This document shows positions 27,007 to 34,017 of a stretch of 64,000 nucleotides of DNA, one piece after another (the stretch's first letter is position 1; the number at the start of each line of letters is the position of its first letter). The position numbers were made by a program, and so were the translations under genes. The notes below the pieces were generated by a model. It was not told where the DNA came from. It was given only the letters and a program-made list of their open reading frames with translations, and ran no database searches. The stretch is from positions 1 through 64,000 of the forward strand of contig JBNKKR010000010.1 in NCBI GenBank assembly GCA_050291935.1. Reading direction: 5' to 3'. Origin of the DNA: Desulfocapsa sp050291935. GTDB taxonomy: Bacteria > Desulfobacterota > Desulfobulbia > Desulfobulbales > Desulfocapsaceae.

Positions 27007-27852
27007 ATGCAATACCAACGACACCAACAACAACCAGGATGCGGCGGATGCCTGCTTATTTTCCTTCTCCTTAGTCTGCTCACCGGCGGTTTCTCCGGAC
27101 TCATGAACGTTTTAGGAGTTCTCGTCTATTCGGGTATCGCAAGTATTCTGATTTTCATCGCCATCTTTTGGGGATTCAGCTTCTGGGTGAGCAAGAAGAT
27201 CTCAACCTATGAACAATCCCAAACCGAAAGCCATAACCGATTTGTCTGGTTACTGGTCCATATTCTTATAAATATCGCCAAAATCGATGGCGTTATCAGC
27301 AAAGAAGAAATTTCCACCATCCATAGGTTTTTTCAACACAATTTACACTATGACCAGACGAAGATGTTCTGGGTAAAGAATCTTATTAAAGAGGCGGTGG
27401 ATGCGGGTGAGTCGCTGGAGTCCCTGCTCCAGGAATTTCGCAACAGTTTTGCATACGAACCCCGGCTTATCCTGCTGGAACTGATTTACCAGATCCTGTA
27501 CACCAAAGGCCAGGTACCGGAAGCGGAACTTAAAATTGCAAGGGATATTGCTGACTATTTACAGATCACCGACTATGATAAACGTACCGTCGAAGCTAAA
27601 TACCGCTATGGTCGTCAGCAGCAGTCCGGTGGCGGTGCCCCGTCGCAAGGGACAACGGATCATTATTATGCGGTCCTTGGCCTCGAACCGGGAGCCGATA
27701 TGGACGCCATTAAAAAGGCCTATCGAAAGTTAAGTATGAAGTACCATCCTGATAAAGTTCGGCATCTTGGTGATGAATTTCGCCAGGTAGCTGAAGAAAA
27801 AATGAAAGAGATTAACGGTGCATACGATTTTTTTAAGAAAAAATCAGCATAA
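27007..27852 (+). CDS. Membrane protein with TerB-like and DnaJ domains (DjlA-like)
   Basis: A 281-residue DjlA-like cochaperone. A cysteine/glycine motif (PGCGGC) precedes one or two N-terminal membrane helices (about 14-58). A TerB-like helical domain (about 75-185) follows, with IAKIDGVISKEEI. A Gln/Gly linker leads to the C-terminal J-domain (about 220-281), containing YRKLSMKYHPDK with the HPD tripeptide that stimulates DnaK ATPase. The C-terminal J-domain faces the cytoplasm in DjlA. It lies eight bases after ftsY and 24 bases before an aminotransferase gene. Confidence 0.85.
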   Translation: MQYQRHQQQPGCGGCLLIFLLLSLLTGGFSGLMNVLGVLVYSGIASILIFIAIFWGFSFWVSKKISTYEQSQTESHNRFVWLLVHILINIAKIDGVISKEEISTIHRFFQHNLHYDQTKMFWVKNLIKEAVDAGESLESLLQEFRNSFAYEPRLILLELIYQILYTKGQVPEAELKIARDIADYLQITDYDKRTVEAKYRYGRQQQSGGGAPSQGTTDHYYAVLGLEPGADMDAIKKAYRKLSMKYHPDKVRHLGDEFRQVAEEKMKEINGAYDFFKKKSA

Positions 27853-27876
27853 CCATATCACAAGGAGTTGTAACAA

Positions 27877-29064
27877 ATGACGATCTCAGCAAAAATGCGT
27901 GGTTTTGCGGAAAAATCATCATGGATACGCAAAATGTTTGAAGAAGGCGCCAAAATGAAGGCCGAATTTGGCGCTAAAAATGTTTTTGATTTCAGTCTCG
28001 GTAATCCCGATGTTCCACCACCACCGGCATTTGATCAGGTGATCAAGGAAATAGCCAGCGATCAGTCTCCCATGGTCCATGCCTATATGCCAAACGGTGG
28101 TTACCCATGGGTCCGTGAAGCACTCGCTGGTAAAATCTCTAAAGAACAAGGGATTGAAGTGTTTCATGGGGATATGTTAATGACTTGTGGTGCTGCAGGT
28201 GCCTTAAATATAGCAATGAAGGCGCTGCTTAATCCCGGTGAAGAAGTCATTCTTCTGGCTCCCTATTTTGTCGAATACAATTTCTACATAGATAACCACG
28301 GTGGAACAAGCAAGGTGGTACAGACAGATTCTTCCTTTGATTTGGATCTTGGAGCCATTGAAGCAGCCATAAGCGAGAAGACCAAGGCCATTATCATCAA
28401 CTCGCCCAACAACCCCACGGGACAAATCTACTCCCAGGAATCTCTCAACGCTTTGGGAGCCTTGCTGGATAGAAAAGGAGAAGAATTCAAAAGCGTAATC
28501 TACTTACTGGCCGATGAACCCTACCGTAAAATTATCTTTGATGATAATCAGGTGGGCAGTACCTTCCAGGCAACAAAGAACTCCATTGTACTCTCTTCCT
28601 ACTCCAAAGACTTATCCCTGCCAGGAGAACGCATAGGATACCTTGCGGTGCATCCCGATATCTCAGATAAAGCAGCGCTCCTTGATGCCTTAACCCTGGC
28701 CAACAGGATCCTTGGTTTTGTCAATGCACCTGCACTTATGCAGCGGGTTGTGGCGGAACTCCAAGACGCGAGCATCGACAACTCGATTTATGTGCAGCGG
28801 CGGGAGACCTTTTGTACAATTTTACAAGAGGCCGGTTACGACTTTATGCCTCCCAAAGGTGCTTTTTATGTATTTCCCAAATCTCCCATCGCAGACGATG
28901 TGAAATTTTGTTCCATCCTTCAGGAAGAAAAGATCCTGGCCGTTCCAGGACAGGGGTTTGGAGCTCCGGGGTACTTCAGACTGGCATTTTGTGTCCCCGA
29001 TTCTGTTATCGCCGGTTCTAAACAGGCATTTACAAATGCCATGGCCAAGGCCCAACAACTATAA
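27877..29064 (+). CDS. Class I/II pyridoxal-phosphate aminotransferase
   Basis: A 395-residue fold-type I PLP enzyme. The PLP motifs are SLGNPDVPPPP near the N-terminus, INSPNNPTGQIYS, LLADEPYRKI, and the Schiff-base lysine in SSYSKDLSLPGERIGY. Its closest look is to AspC/AatA-like enzymes of anaerobes, but the amino-acid substrate cannot be read from the sequence. An AAGGAG ribosome site precedes the ATG, and a clear terminator follows. Confidence 0.85.
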   Translation: MTISAKMRGFAEKSSWIRKMFEEGAKMKAEFGAKNVFDFSLGNPDVPPPPAFDQVIKEIASDQSPMVHAYMPNGGYPWVREALAGKISKEQGIEVFHGDMLMTCGAAGALNIAMKALLNPGEEVILLAPYFVEYNFYIDNHGGTSKVVQTDSSFDLDLGAIEAAISEKTKAIIINSPNNPTGQIYSQESLNALGALLDRKGEEFKSVIYLLADEPYRKIIFDDNQVGSTFQATKNSIVLSSYSKDLSLPGERIGYLAVHPDISDKAALLDALTLANRILGFVNAPALMQRVVAELQDASIDNSIYVQRRETFCTILQEAGYDFMPPKGAFYVFPKSPIADDVKFCSILQEEKILAVPGQGFGAPGYFRLAFCVPDSVIAGSKQAFTNAMAKAQQL

Positions 29065-29090
29065 ACGAGCTGTAAGTAAAAGCTCCCCTT

Positions 29091-29123
29091 GGTGTGACCA
29101 AGCTTGATACGGTCACACCTTTT
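29091..29123 (+). terminator. Rho-independent terminator after the aminotransferase gene
   Basis: GGTGTGACC (29091-29099) pairs with GGTCACACC (29111-29119), followed by TTTT. It ends the ftsY-dnaJ-aminotransferase run. The remaining bases to 29331 show no other clear feature. Confidence 0.75.
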
Positions 29124-29331
29124 GCGTTCAACTGCGGCCCCCTTGAAATACCATTTCGTAATCACCATACCTTTTTTGCAACACAACACAGAAGCCAAAT
29201 GCCAAGATCAGACGTCCTGCTCTCTAATAGCAAGAAACCATTGAACAAAAAAAGAACCGCCGCGAAGCGCAAATTTGGTGTATTTCTTGCAAAATTTCCC
29301 ACAAGAGACCAATAACCGACGGAGCGTTACA

Positions 29332-29685
29332 ATGATACCAGCCACCAACGCAGCCCTTTCCGGCCTAAAGGCATTTGAGACAAAGCTTGCCTCAAATGCA
29401 AACAATATCGCCAACCTCTCTTCGGAAGGCTATAAAAGGACGCGGGTTACTCTCTCCGACAGAGCCCCGGAAGGTGTACAAGCCAATGTGGAGACGGTGG
29501 ATTCTCCCGGCAACACCGTTCTTGAAGAAACGGCCAGCGGGCTTGAAGAGGTGGAACTTTCAAACGTTGATCTCGCTGAAGAACTGACAGGCTCACAACT
29601 CAACGGTCGTTTCTACCAGGCCAATTTAAAAACCATAGAGATGGCCGATGAAATGACCAAAAGTTTACTGGATATAAAGGCCTGA
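29332..29685 (+). CDS. Orphan flagellar rod/FlgBC-like protein
   Basis: A 117-residue protein resembling flagellar basal-body rod proteins. It has the N-terminal rod motif LASNANNIANLSSEGYKR and a C-terminal amphipathic helix (ANLKTIEMADEMTKSLLDI) typical of axial proteins. I chose the ATG at 29332, preceded by ACGGAG, over an upstream in-frame GTG at 29275. Real FlgB and FlgC occur in flgBC-fliE operons; this gene is alone, flanked by terminators, and somewhat short. It may be a rod protein away from its operon or a divergent axial-like protein with another role. Confidence 0.7.
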   Translation: MIPATNAALSGLKAFETKLASNANNIANLSSEGYKRTRVTLSDRAPEGVQANVETVDSPGNTVLEETASGLEEVELSNVDLAEELTGSQLNGRFYQANLKTIEMADEMTKSLLDIKA

Positions 29686-29718
29686 TTTTAGCCTTTAATT
29701 CTGACTTCCTCCCCCCCC

Positions 29719-30366
29719 TCAAACCCCGTGCAAGGGACACTCTTTGCATCGGGGTTTTTTCTTTTTACAAAACTCTTTGCAGGCAGCCACAATAAGTCCA
29801 TGAAATTCATTAAACAGGGCCACATCTGACGGTAAATGGTCCAAAAATTCCTGCTGGAGTCCATGATAATCAATATCTTCGGGGATAAGTTCATGGCGCG
29901 AAAATATCCGGTGGGTATAGGCGTCAATGACAAATATTGGCTTTTCAGCAACATAGAGAAGGATGGAATCGGCAGTTTCAGGTCCGACACCCTTTACCCG
30001 TAACAGATTTTCCCGCGCGTCTTCCAAACTGTCATCACACAAAAACTGCAACTCTCCTTCATACTTTTCCCGAATCATATGCAGCAGATTCTGTAAGCGC
30101 CTGGCCTTGATATTATAATAACCAGAAGGTCTAATATATTCAGCCAGCACATCCACAGGCATTGCTTCAAGGGCAGCAAAATCAAGTTTTTCCGCCGCTT
30201 TTAAATTATTCAGGGCAAGGGTCACATTTTTCCAGTTGGTGTTCTGGGTAAGCACCGCCCCAACCAGTATTTCAAAAAGCGTATCCGCTGGCCACCAATG
30301 TTGTGGCCCGTAATATTCCAGCAAACGCTCGTAGACTTCTATAAATGTATTATGTTTTGTGTGCAC
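29719..30366 (-). CDS. Endonuclease III-like HhH-GPD DNA glycosylase, lacking the fourth cluster cysteine
   Basis: A 215-residue base-excision-repair glycosylase of the HhH-GPD superfamily. It has LTQNTNWKNV, the hairpin VKGVGPETADSI and the catalytic-aspartate segment VIDAYTHRIFSRH. The usual Endo III lysine after the hairpin is Glu, pointing to a monofunctional, perhaps alkylbase (MagIII-like), glycosylase. The C-terminus CKKKKPRCKECPLHGV has three cluster cysteines in C-x6-C-x2-C spacing, and the fourth expected position is the UGA stop. It starts with GTG one base after the pfk stop. The 3' end contains the terminator of the convergent rod-like gene. Confidence 0.82.
   Translation of the reverse strand: MHTKHNTFIEVYERLLEYYGPQHWWPADTLFEILVGAVLTQNTNWKNVTLALNNLKAAEKLDFAALEAMPVDVLAEYIRPSGYYNIKARRLQNLLHMIREKYEGELQFLCDDSLEDARENLLRVKGVGPETADSILLYVAEKPIFVIDAYTHRIFSRHELIPEDIDYHGLQQEFLDHLPSDVALFNEFHGLIVAACKEFCKKKKPRCKECPLHGV
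29721..29760 (+). terminator. Terminator of the rod-like gene, inside the 3' end of the glycosylase gene
   Basis: AAACCCCG-TGCAA (from 29721) pairs with TTGCA-T-CGGGGTTT (ending near 29757) with a one-base bulge, and six T residues follow. It serves plus-strand transcription and overlaps the last codons of the minus-strand gene. Confidence 0.65.
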
Positions 30367-31452
30367 TTAATCGCCCAGACAGATACCAATATCCCTTGCC
30401 GTATAGACCTTATCGCTTTCAATATTGACTTTTTTTCTCGACTTCACCGCATCCACCAGGGGAACGGAGCCCATATGGGGCGAAGCAAGGGCCACCATAT
30501 GTCCAAAAGTCCCCTCTTCTATCAAACGGACTGCAGCGGTGCCAAAACGCATGGCGAGGAGTCGGTCAAAAGTGGTGGGCGAGCCACCTCGCTGCAAGTG
30601 TCCGAGCACCAACGAACGGGTGTCTTTTCCGGTACGTTCTCGTACTTCCTGCGCCACCCATTCACCTATCCCGCCAAGGAGCAGCTCAGAACGACCGACT
30701 TCTCCGGTTCCCTTACTGATAACGTGGCCACCACGGGCCACAGCCCCTTCTGCCACCACCACAATGGAATAATTTTTTCCATGCAGTTCATTATCCATTA
30801 TTTTTGCGCACACCTTTTCCATATCAAAGGGAATCTCTGGAATCAAGAGTACATCCGCCCCACCTGAAATCCCGGAATAGAGCGCAATCCACCCGGAATC
30901 ACGACCCATCACTTCCACCACCAGCACCCGGTCATGGGATTTTGCGGTGGAATGCAGCTTATCCAAAGCCTCCGTTGCTGTTGATACCGCCGTATCAAAA
31001 CCAAAGGTTCTATCTGTTGCTTCTAAATCATTATCGATGGTTTTAGGTACCCCCACAACCGGCATCCCCATTTCCGAAAAGCGTCTTGCAATATCCAAAC
31101 TGCCATCCCCGCCAATGGCCACATGGCAATCAAAGCCCATTCTCTTAAAATTATTAAGCATTTTATCTGAGATATCAACAACTTTCACTTCACCCGCAAG
31201 GTTTTCGACGGGCATTGCAAAGGGATTTCCTTTATTGGTAGAACCTAAAATGGTCCCTCCAATTGCATAAATTTCATCCACATCATCGACAGTTAAACGA
31301 TGCATCTCATCATGATCAAGCAAGCCTTTATAGCCACTGCGGCTTCCATACACTTCCCATCCCTTTCTGTAACAGGCATGTACCACCGCATAAATCACCG
31401 CATTGAGCCCCGGGGCATCTCCACCGCCCGTAGATATCATAATTTTTTTCAT
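30367..31452 (-). CDS. pfkA: 6-phosphofructokinase
   Basis: Phosphorylates fructose-6-phosphate in glycolysis. The 361 residues show the phosphodonor loop IGGDGS (113-118) and the catalytic PKTIDND (136-142), then MGRDSGW and LGHLQRGGSPTTFDR. Glycine in GGDGS usually signals ATP use, while lysine in PKTIDND is the residue of PPi-dependent enzymes. The Gly/Lys combination is known from ATP-dependent group III enzymes, so ATP is the likelier donor, but PPi is not excluded. It is directly followed by the GTG of the glycosylase gene. Confidence 0.9.
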   Translation of the reverse strand: MKKIMISTGGGDAPGLNAVIYAVVHACYRKGWEVYGSRSGYKGLLDHDEMHRLTVDDVDEIYAIGGTILGSTNKGNPFAMPVENLAGEVKVVDISDKMLNNFKRMGFDCHVAIGGDGSLDIARRFSEMGMPVVGVPKTIDNDLEATDRTFGFDTAVSTATEALDKLHSTAKSHDRVLVVEVMGRDSGWIALYSGISGGADVLLIPEIPFDMEKVCAKIMDNELHGKNYSIVVVAEGAVARGGHVISKGTGEVGRSELLLGGIGEWVAQEVRERTGKDTRSLVLGHLQRGGSPTTFDRLLAMRFGTAAVRLIEEGTFGHMVALASPHMGSVPLVDAVKSRKKVNIESDKVYTARDIGICLGD

Positions 31453-31575
31453 AAAGTTAATCCTTTTTCCTTCACATCATTACGCTTATGTGCGACTATC
31501 CTATAGGGAACAAATAACTTTTTCTTTATATTACTGATTATCTGATGCTCTTTCTCATCTTTTTCTGTATTGAGA

Positions 31576-31603
31576 TTGACTTCTTTTGGTGAGTTATTAT
31601 GAT
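31576..31603 (+). promoter_or_regulatory. Sigma-70-type promoter of the HesB-like selenoprotein gene
   Basis: TTGACT at 31576-31581 and TATGAT at 31598-31603 with a 16-base spacer. The transcript would have a leader of about 110 bases, which contains a 7-bp hairpin with one wobble pair (about 31616-31646) of unknown role. Confidence 0.6.
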
Positions 31604-31718
31604 TGTAGCATATTCCAATGGCGGAGGGTGAGACTTTTTTTCTCCGTCAATGCGTTGATGATACAAGAAATAAAGCATTTTTGCTTGTTTAATTTTAGTC
31701 CATAAAAGGGAGGAATTC

Positions 31719-32057
31719 ATGTCTGATTTTACAGTTACAGACCAGGCCGTTGAAAAACTCAAGGAGTACCTTGATCAGAACAATATCAGTTCTGCTCTAC
31801 GTATTGCCTTGATGCAGGGTGGCTGAAGCGGCCCATCATTGGGATTGGCTCTGGATGAGCCAAAAGACAACGACAAAGTTTATGATCAGGACGAGCTTAC
31901 GTTTCTGGTCGAAGAGGGATTGATGAACACCTGCGGTTCCATTAAAGTGGAATTTATTGACGCTGGTCCCCGTTCCGGTTTTGGAATCACATCCGCCAAC
32001 TCCATCGGTGGCGGTGGATGTTCTTCCGGATCATGCAGCTCAGGTGGATGTGGTTGA
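31719..32057 (+). CDS. HesB/IscA-like selenoprotein (in-frame UGA at codon 36)
   Basis: Read through the UGA at 31824-31826, this gene encodes 112 residues. AGGGAGGAATTC precedes the ATG at 31719. The N-terminal half (MSDFTVTDQAVEKLKEYLDQ, then ALRIALMQGG) is a typical A-type Fe-S carrier start, and the UGA falls exactly where the first conserved Cys of IscA/HesB sits (GG-Sec-SGPSLGLALDEP). The frame continues without interruption to NTCGSIKVEF and a Gly/Ser/Cys tail (CSSGSCSSGGCG). A 7-bp hairpin with a 5-base loop begins 18 bases after the UGA and fits a bacterial SECIS. HesB-like selenoproteins are known in bacteria and selB lies 8 kb away. Standard gene callers will give only the part from 31839. 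Confidence 0.9.
31845..31863 (+). promoter_or_regulatory. Bacterial SECIS element
   Basis: TTGGCTC (31845-31851) pairs perfectly with GAGCCAA (31857-31863) around loop TGGAT. The loop begins 25 bases after the UGA and has G at its second and third positions, as in SelB-dependent SECIS hairpins. It lies inside the coding region, as bacterial SECIS elements do. Confidence 0.8.
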
Positions 32058-32151
32058 TTTGCCAGAACCAGGCTGAGCAGACTGCCCATTCGATTAGAAT
32101 GTACGCCCTTTTCGGATGAGCAGATAAGCTGCTTGGCTCAGCTTTTATACC

Positions 32152-32197
32152 ACCACAACAACACGAGGCGTTTCTTTTCCCCTCGTGCTGTTGTGGT
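32152..32197 (+). terminator. Long hairpin after the selenoprotein gene, probable terminator
   Basis: A 17-bp stem with a single A/C mismatch (32152-32168 with 32181-32197) and a 12-base loop. The tail is only moderately T-rich (CCCTTCCTCATATTATTTT). A smaller hairpin AAGCTG/CAGCTT at 32126-32144 followed by TTAT lies just upstream. The gap to tamA is otherwise empty. Confidence 0.5.
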
Positions 32198-32247
32198 CCC
32201 TTCCTCATATTATTTTAGGGTAGTTTTACAACTTCGGGTGAGAAATC

Positions 32248-34017
32248 GTGCGTTTTCAAAGCGTTGCCTGCTCCTTCTTCCCCCTGTTCCTTTTCTCCAG
32301 CGTACTTCTCTTCCCCTTTGTAGCGTGTGCAACAGTTCACCTAACGGTGTCCGTTTCCGGACTAAACAAGGTCTTGGAACAAAATGTTCTCCACTACTTA
32401 CAAATTAACAACTACAAAGATCATAAGGAGCTCAGTCCAAGTTGGATTCGGCATCTCCATAGTGGGGCGGAAAAAGAAATTCAAGAAGCATTATATCCCT
32501 ATGGATATTATCACGCCAAAATCCAAAAAGAGCTTACACATGAGGAAGACAACTGGAATGCAAGCTACACTGTTTCGGCTGGAGAACCCAATATTGTAAA
32601 CAAATACACCATTAAATGGCTCGGAGAAGGAGCTGGTAATCCACGCCTGCAAAGTGCCATTGCAGAGTATCTGCAAAACACAGATGGTCAGGTCATTCAC
32701 AGCAAATTTGAGGCCGCAAAAACCCATTTTTTACAGATCGCCTCTTCCAATGGCTACCCCCAGGCCAAAATCATCAAAAGTGAAATAGTTGTTGAACAGA
32801 AAAGTTATGATGCGGAAATGACATTACTCATGGAAACGGGCCCCCTCTACTTTTTGGGTGAAGTAAGCTTCAATCAGAATTTTCTGGATCCAGCCCTTCT
32901 TCAAAAATATGTGCGTCTGCAAGCGTCTCAACCCTATTCCCATGACGCGCTCCTTACATTGCAGCAAGACCTTATCGCATCGAGCTACGCAAGAGAAGTG
33001 ACAATAAAGCCCCAATTTGACCAGGCCTATGATCAACTGCTGCCAGTGGAAGTGGTGTTAAAACCCATAATCCCCTATAAAATTTCCTTTGGACTTGGTT
33101 ATGAGACCGATATCGGTATCCGAGGTTCAGGCCTTTTAGAAGATCGCTTGATCAATCACCATGGTCACCATTCCGAGCTGTTTACAAAACTTTCTTCCAA
33201 GGAGGGAGAGATGCGTGGTCAATATTATATTCCCATCCACAACGTGCTTACTGACAGTTGGGTATCCTCTGCTTCCGGCGAATACGAAAAGACCTCTGAT
33301 ACCAGCAGCAATACCGTAACTTTTGAGACAGCTCTTCTTAGGCAACATCCGCAAAATATCTATTTTTTCAAAACATTTCTCTTGGGTTCCTACGACTCTT
33401 TCACCCTGGGTGACACGCCCCGTGTCAACTCAAAACTCTTCTCCATCGGTGGAACCATTCGTCTTTCAGAAATGGAAGAGAGTATCTTTCCGCTCTTTGC
33501 CTATTCCATCTACGCCGACCTTCGTGGGGCCACAGAACTGCTACTGTCCGACACAAATTATCTCCGGGTCCATATTAAAGGAAGATACCTGCACAAACTT
33601 GGGGAAAACAGTAGATTAGACACCCATTTTGAGTTTGGCTCAACTTGGGTCCAAGATTATGATATCTACCCAACATCACTTCGCTTCTTCGCAGGAGGCG
33701 ACAGTTCTGTGCGTGGCTATAGATATGCGTCCCTTGGCCCAATAAACGCAGATGGAGAGAATGCTGGCGGAAAACATATTGTAACGGCAAGCATTGAATA
33801 CAACTACCGGGTTCAGGAATCCTGGGTAGTTGATCTTTTTACAGACGCGGGTAATGCCTACGACAACAGCCTTGAAAAGGTGTATATCGGCTCAGGTATT
33901 GGCTGTCGTTGGCACGCACCATTTGGTTCACTCCGTCTTGATCTCGCCTGGCCGGTGAGTGAAAACCCGGAATTTGATGATCTCCGGGTGCATATTGGAT
34001 TTGGGGCAACGTTGTGA
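32248..34017 (+). CDS. tamA: TamA-like outer-membrane assembly protein (Omp85 family)
   Basis: Outer-membrane member of the TamAB pair that inserts beta-barrel proteins such as autotransporters and may work with TamB in lipid transport. The 589 residues, from a GTG at 32248, begin with a signal peptide ending in FVACA. POTRA domains follow (about 27-265; for instance ALYPYGYYHAKIQ and LLMETGPLYFLGEV), then a 16-strand Omp85 barrel (about 275-589). FFAGGDSSVRGYRY is the conserved barrel motif, and the protein ends on a strand with VHIGFGATL. It overlaps tamB by four bases (GTGA). Confidence 0.92.
   Translation: MRFQSVACSFFPLFLFSSVLLFPFVACATVHLTVSVSGLNKVLEQNVLHYLQINNYKDHKELSPSWIRHLHSGAEKEIQEALYPYGYYHAKIQKELTHEEDNWNASYTVSAGEPNIVNKYTIKWLGEGAGNPRLQSAIAEYLQNTDGQVIHSKFEAAKTHFLQIASSNGYPQAKIIKSEIVVEQKSYDAEMTLLMETGPLYFLGEVSFNQNFLDPALLQKYVRLQASQPYSHDALLTLQQDLIASSYAREVTIKPQFDQAYDQLLPVEVVLKPIIPYKISFGLGYETDIGIRGSGLLEDRLINHHGHHSELFTKLSSKEGEMRGQYYIPIHNVLTDSWVSSASGEYEKTSDTSSNTVTFETALLRQHPQNIYFFKTFLLGSYDSFTLGDTPRVNSKLFSIGGTIRLSEMEESIFPLFAYSIYADLRGATELLLSDTNYLRVHIKGRYLHKLGENSRLDTHFEFGSTWVQDYDIYPTSLRFFAGGDSSVRGYRYASLGPINADGENAGGKHIVTASIEYNYRVQESWVVDLFTDAGNAYDNSLEKVYIGSGIGCRWHAPFGSLRLDLAWPVSENPEFDDLRVHIGFGATL

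Noticed and set aside
29676..29696. AAAGGC/GCCTTT hairpin as a SECIS for the glycosylase UGA
   Set aside because: Spacing would fit but the loop lacks the conserved early G and the stem is short; I report the UGA coincidence but do not annotate a SECIS.
31538..31762. Minus-strand frame over the selenoprotein promoter
   Set aside because: It runs antisense through a good promoter and the start of the selenoprotein gene, and gives a lysine-rich, featureless product.
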